From NCBI RefSeq assembly GCF_000427805.1, contig NZ_ATYS01000001.1, positions 62,152 through 126,151 on the forward strand: DNA of 64,000 nucleotides, written 5' to 3'. The translations under genes and the position numbers were made by a program. This stretch comes from Budvicia aquatica DSM 5075 = ATCC 35567 (lineage in GTDB: Bacteria; Pseudomonadota; Gammaproteobacteria; Enterobacterales; Enterobacteriaceae). Below the pieces are notes generated by a model that saw nothing but the letters and a program-made list of their open reading frames with translations, made no database searches and had not been told where the DNA came from. Shown here piece after piece: positions 60,718 through 64,000 of the stretch. Each line of letters starts with the position of its first letter. The stretch's first letter is position 1.

Positions 60718-61896
60718 TTAAGCCGGTTTAATCTTAAGCATGCAGAGAACAGCGACCAGACACATCAGCGCCGCAATATAGAAAACAGCATGATACTGCC
60801 ATATCTCAGCCACCGCTCCTGCCATTGAACCACCAATGATCCAACCCACTCGAATCGTATTAGTAAACAGGGTGGTGGCTGAACCGGCTTGTCTGGGCAT
60901 AAGATCCTGAAAATAAAGCATGCCGATACTAGCCAGAATGCCAATAAATATCGCATTCAATAGCTGTAGCGCCAGTAATAACCAAACCTGCGTAAATACC
61001 ATCAAACCGATATAAAAGACTAATCCTGAAATAATAGCTAATGCCATCAGCGGCTGTTTACCAAAGCGTTTCGCATAATAACCGGCAATTAACATGACCG
61101 GAATTTCTAACCCGGCAGCGGCACCCATCATAATACCGACCAAATTTTTGGATAACTGCAACTCCTGAATTAAGTACAACGGCATATTAATGATGTACAT
61201 GCCGTTGCAGGTCCACATCAGTGAACAAGCAATAAATAGCAGTAATGTATCGAGACGATTTTGCCTTGGTGACTCAACGGAGGCCGCTTCACTTACTGTT
61301 GTCTTCTGCATTGAAGGCAGTGCATACCAAACAACGGCGGCGCAAAGAACAAAGGTGGTCGCCGCCGCGATATACATGGTTTTAAACCCGTAACCTAAAG
61401 CTAAGGCAAATGCTAACGGTGGGCCGATAACCCAGGCTAGTGATATTTGAGTGCGCAAAACTGATGTGAACATCACCGCTTCACGACCTGTTTTATCAGC
61501 ATGCTCTCTGGCTAAGGCAAATAGCTGGGGTGTTGCAGTAGAACCAAAGGTTGAAAGCACAACGCCGATAGTTAACAAAATGAAATAGTTACGATTGAAG
61601 GCGTACAGAACGCAACCTGCAGCACCGATCAGGCAGCACTGAATAATAAGGGTTTTTCGATCGCCAGAGCGGTCTGAATAGCTGGCAATCAACTGGCTGA
61701 TAACAATGCCAATAACTGCGCTGCCGGTATAAAACAGCCCGACCATTAAAGGGCGAGTTTGTACTTCAGTGGTTAAAAATAGACTTAGCGTCGGTGTTTG
61801 GAGCGCTGAGGCAATACCGGTCAGAAAAGCGACTAACAAAAAAGCGAGCGCGGTAACATCGGCCATCTTCTTCAGTGAGGCAGGGATCATGTGCAT
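60718..61896 (-). CDS. setB: SetB-like sugar efflux transporter (MFS)
   Basis: 392 residues, about 12 helices. Blocks AFLTGIASALQTPTLSLFLT, ALAREHADKTGREAVMFTS (ends only), YIINMPLYLIQELQLSKNLV and GMLYFQDLMPRQAGSATTLF match SetA/SetB proteins. It exports sugars such as lactose and glucose or analogues. Convergent with the InsA-like gene 17 bases away. SetA is a possible alternative; SetB fits best by eye. Confidence 0.88.
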   Translation of the reverse strand: MHMIPASLKKMADVTALAFLLVAFLTGIASALQTPTLSLFLTTEVQTRPLMVGLFYTGSAVIGIVISQLIASYSDRSGDRKTLIIQCCLIGAAGCVLYAFNRNYFILLTIGVVLSTFGSTATPQLFALAREHADKTGREAVMFTSVLRTQISLAWVIGPPLAFALALGYGFKTMYIAAATTFVLCAAVVWYALPSMQKTTVSEAASVESPRQNRLDTLLLFIACSLMWTCNGMYIINMPLYLIQELQLSKNLVGIMMGAAAGLEIPVMLIAGYYAKRFGKQPLMALAIISGLVFYIGLMVFTQVWLLLALQLLNAIFIGILASIGMLYFQDLMPRQAGSATTLFTNTIRVGWIIGGSMAGAVAEIWQYHAVFYIAALMCLVAVLCMLKIKPA

Positions 61897-62028
61897 ATAT
61901 TGCTAAAAGGCTATGTCAGTAGATAAGGGCGGTTAATCAGAAAATTATATGACGAGTGAACACTATTCACATCTGATTTATGTCCGGCGAGCTGATTTAA
62001 ATGGATTACAGCTTGTGCTGAGGTTCTG

Positions 62029-62067
62029 AATAAAACAATCCCGCCGTTAATGAACATGGCGGGATTG
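62029..62067 (-). terminator. Terminator of dcuC
   Basis: CAATCCCGCC, 12-base loop, GGCGGGATTG, followed on the reverse strand by TTTTA. Confidence 0.75.
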
Positions 62068-62097
62068 TCTATTTAGAATGGGCTATTTCAGTGCAAA

Positions 62098-63570
62098 TCA
62101 GGGTGTTACAGGGGCCCGCTGAGAGGACTGCTGTTGCTGAAGTTGCTCCGGCGTATATTCCGGAACCATAATATGTGACGCGATAATAACCACCAATAGG
62201 CCAACTATCATCGGTACAGATGTACGTTTCACAATTTCAAACGGCGATATTTTTGCCATGCCCGATGTGGCAACAATGACCCCGGAGACAGGTGACATGG
62301 AACGGCCTAAGTTAGATGCCTGTAACATTGGAATCACCAGGTAAGTCGGGTTAATGCCCATTTGATCGGCCAGCTTGGGAATAAATTCAACGAAGGCATA
62401 GAACGGCGCATTACCAGAACCGGTAGCAATCGCTGCCAGCATGGTTATTACAACCAGAACCAACATCATCACAATGGTTCCACCGCCGGAGGTTTCGGCT
62501 AAATGGATCAATCCGGTAATAAAACCGACGGTGTTCAGACCTTGAGCAAAAATGCCCGCTGCGACTAGCAGCATAACAACGGTGAAGAAAGCCTCTCCCA
62601 TCGCTTTGTAGGCTGAATCTAAACCGTCAAAAACCTGTTTGGCCTTAAAGGAGCGGAGGAATTCAATCACCGCTGTCACCACCATACAGATAATGATGAT
62701 AGTGATGATGTTTAGACTCGGGATAACTTTCTGAACGCCTTCTGCATCAGTTAACGGCAGGGGGATTTTGCCGGAAAAAATAAGTACGCCGATAATAGGC
62801 AGAAACGGCAGAATGGCATAGAACACCGGAACGCGCGTGACAATATGAGAAACGTCCAGCTTTTCACTGACGACTTGCTCTTTTTTATCCAAATAACGCT
62901 GCCAGAAGAAATGCGCCACGGCGATAGCTAAAATGGCAATAATTGAGATAGGCAAGGTTGTGTGGAATGCAAATTCAATCAGCTTCGGGCCGCCCATATT
63001 GGAGGCTTCTGCAGCAACAATAACGTCACCGGAGGTGGGTGACAAAATAATTGCGGCAGGCGATGCGCAAATGGCGGTTGCGGCACCCCGACTAATACCC
63101 ACATTTACCATCACCGGAAACAGCGTTGCCATTAACAGTACGCCTAAGCCGGTTGCTGATGAAACCGCTAATGACATCAGACAGGCCACGAAATAGGCAG
63201 CAATCATCAGAACGTAGGGGGAGTTGATATATTTAAGCGGGTGAGAGGCCAGCTTAACCACCATATCATTAGCGCCAATATGAGACATATAAGCGGCAAA
63301 ACCGCATAAAATCATGATCATCATACCGAGATCGGCTGCGCGGTTACTGAGCAATCCTTTTATATACTCAAATACGTCAAGCAGTAAAAAACCGGTTGAG
63401 TCTTTAGGTGCGATAATAGGGCGACCAAGGCTGATACTGATCAGCAGCAGGGCAATACCGCCTATCATCAGAACGCCGGTGGCTGAATAGCCTTTCATAA
63501 TGTAATAGCCAACGGCCACCGCGACAATTGCACCGATCAATAAATTGACGGTATAAGGAACTTCCACCAT
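62098..63570 (-). CDS. dcuC: Anaerobic C4-dicarboxylate transporter DcuC
   Basis: 490 residues, a little longer than E. coli DcuC (461), mainly at the ends. Shared blocks are YIMKGYSATGVLMIGG, LGMMIMILCGFAAYMSHIGA (ends only), AVSSATGLGVLLMATLFPVM, and QASNLGRSMSPVSGVIVATS. Inner-membrane protein that exports succinate or exchanges it for fumarate during fermentation. No clear FNR box found upstream, so its anaerobic control is not shown here. Confidence 0.95.
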   Translation of the reverse strand: MVEVPYTVNLLIGAIVAVAVGYYIMKGYSATGVLMIGGIALLLISISLGRPIIAPKDSTGFLLLDVFEYIKGLLSNRAADLGMMIMILCGFAAYMSHIGANDMVVKLASHPLKYINSPYVLMIAAYFVACLMSLAVSSATGLGVLLMATLFPVMVNVGISRGAATAICASPAAIILSPTSGDVIVAAEASNMGGPKLIEFAFHTTLPISIIAILAIAVAHFFWQRYLDKKEQVVSEKLDVSHIVTRVPVFYAILPFLPIIGVLIFSGKIPLPLTDAEGVQKVIPSLNIITIIIICMVVTAVIEFLRSFKAKQVFDGLDSAYKAMGEAFFTVVMLLVAAGIFAQGLNTVGFITGLIHLAETSGGGTIVMMLVLVVITMLAAIATGSGNAPFYAFVEFIPKLADQMGINPTYLVIPMLQASNLGRSMSPVSGVIVATSGMAKISPFEIVKRTSVPMIVGLLVVIIASHIMVPEYTPEQLQQQQSSQRAPVTP

Positions 63571-63605
63571 ATCTGACTATCTCCACAATAGGGCTGCTCA
63601 AAAAA

Positions 63606-63619
63606 ATTGTGAGCACAAT
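63606..63619. promoter_or_regulatory. Palindrome upstream of dcuC
   Basis: ATTGTG-AG-CACAAT, perfect 6+6 inverted repeat 36-49 bases before the dcuC start; resembles LacI-family operators or a CRP half-site pair with short spacing. Confidence 0.3.
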
Positions 63620-64000
63620 AAACTCATCAAGAGTAAAAAAACGATGTGCACTATACATTTTTAGTAAAAATGTTTCATTTAATGATTTTTGTTAGCTAAT
63701 TAGTCTGTGTTTTTCTGTCACATTAGAGATGCGAGTCTACTTTGACGATTAAGCAAAAAATAAAGGTGAATCTTTTTGTACTTAATCCAGCGTTATTCAC
63801 TTTTTGCATCGCCAAGACTCAGTAGGCGATCTTTACCAATAGCGATTAAGGTGTGATAAAGGTAGTTATAATCTGAGCCGGATTCATTTTTAGCTATTGC
63901 TATGGCAAAACAGCAGCTGGGGTATGATGGTGATTGAATACAATATTGTTCAGTAGTCTGGTTACGGCGCTATTTCATCGCATATGTTATGGCATCATGT
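63620..64000. other. End of window, no supported gene
   Basis: A reverse-strand open stretch at 63793-63969 (58 codons, ending KDRLLSLGDAKSE) has no ATG start after its upstream stop and may be a chance or decayed frame. No other structure recognised. Confidence 0.4.

Noticed and set aside
63793-63969. Reverse-strand open stretch at the window end
   Set aside because: No start codon after the upstream stop; could be a remnant but cannot be supported.

Overview
The window reads as chromosomal DNA of a gammaproteobacterium of the order Enterobacterales. Evidence: uspE next to fnr, a CirA-type receptor, a chu/hmu-type heme locus, ygiW divergent from qseBC, rlhA, setB, dcuC, and mntP behind a yybP-ykoY manganese riboswitch. 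Protein sequences are close to, but clearly not those of, E. coli, Salmonella or Yersinia. A Budvicia/Pragia/Limnobaculum-like lineage is my inference and was not tested. No rRNA, tRNA, CRISPR array, prophage or complete insertion sequence is visible.

Layout. 1-1600: the 5' part of uspE and fnr with an FNR box at its promoter. 1600-17700: a Bap-type giant adhesin (about 3369 aa, 29 Ig-like repeats) and its type I secretion genes, behind about 1 kb of AT-rich leader that holds a consensus CRP palindrome. 17900-26240: a complete ferrous-iron uptake cluster of the FetMP type (FTR1 permease, P19, DUF2318/YHS membrane protein, two FtsX-type permeases, ATPase, lipoprotein thioredoxin, cytochrome c) behind a promoter with FNR and Fur sites. 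26360-30150: a hypothetical gene, a yjbD-like gene, a Mn-type pyrophosphatase and a DUF3313 lipoprotein. 30200-32300: an AT-rich stretch with unreported-looking small membrane ORFs and an orphan InsA-like zinc-ribbon protein. 32500-38520: rlhA, a large MscS-type channel, an AraC regulator and a LysE exporter. 38600-47840: iron and heme acquisition (catecholate-type TonB receptor with an IroE-like esterase; heme receptor and HmuT; divergent chuW-chuX-chuY for anaerobic heme breakdown) with Fur boxes at each promoter. 48000-57270: ridA, a LysE/RhtB exporter, then an envelope-stress block: ygiW divergent from qseBC, an SDR, a second QseBC-like pair, dgkA and eptA. 57590-63570: a TetR regulator, mntP with riboswitch, upstream ORF and Fur box, a gutted SDR remnant, a second InsA-like orphan, setB and dcuC.

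How it fits together. Much of the window concerns metal supply and life with little oxygen: FNR itself, an FNR/Fur-type ferrous importer, anaerobic heme degradation, dcuC, and Mn export under manganese and iron control. A second theme is the cell surface: a CRP-linked biofilm adhesin and a duplicated QseBC system next to lipid A phosphoethanolamine transfer (eptA) and diacylglycerol recycling (dgkA). The most interesting leads are the duplicated QseBC/eptA/dgkA arrangement, a 13-codon ORF that occupies the riboswitch-proximal ribosome site of mntP, the two domesticated InsA-like proteins, the promoter design of the Fet operon and the small membrane ORFs at 30617-31374.
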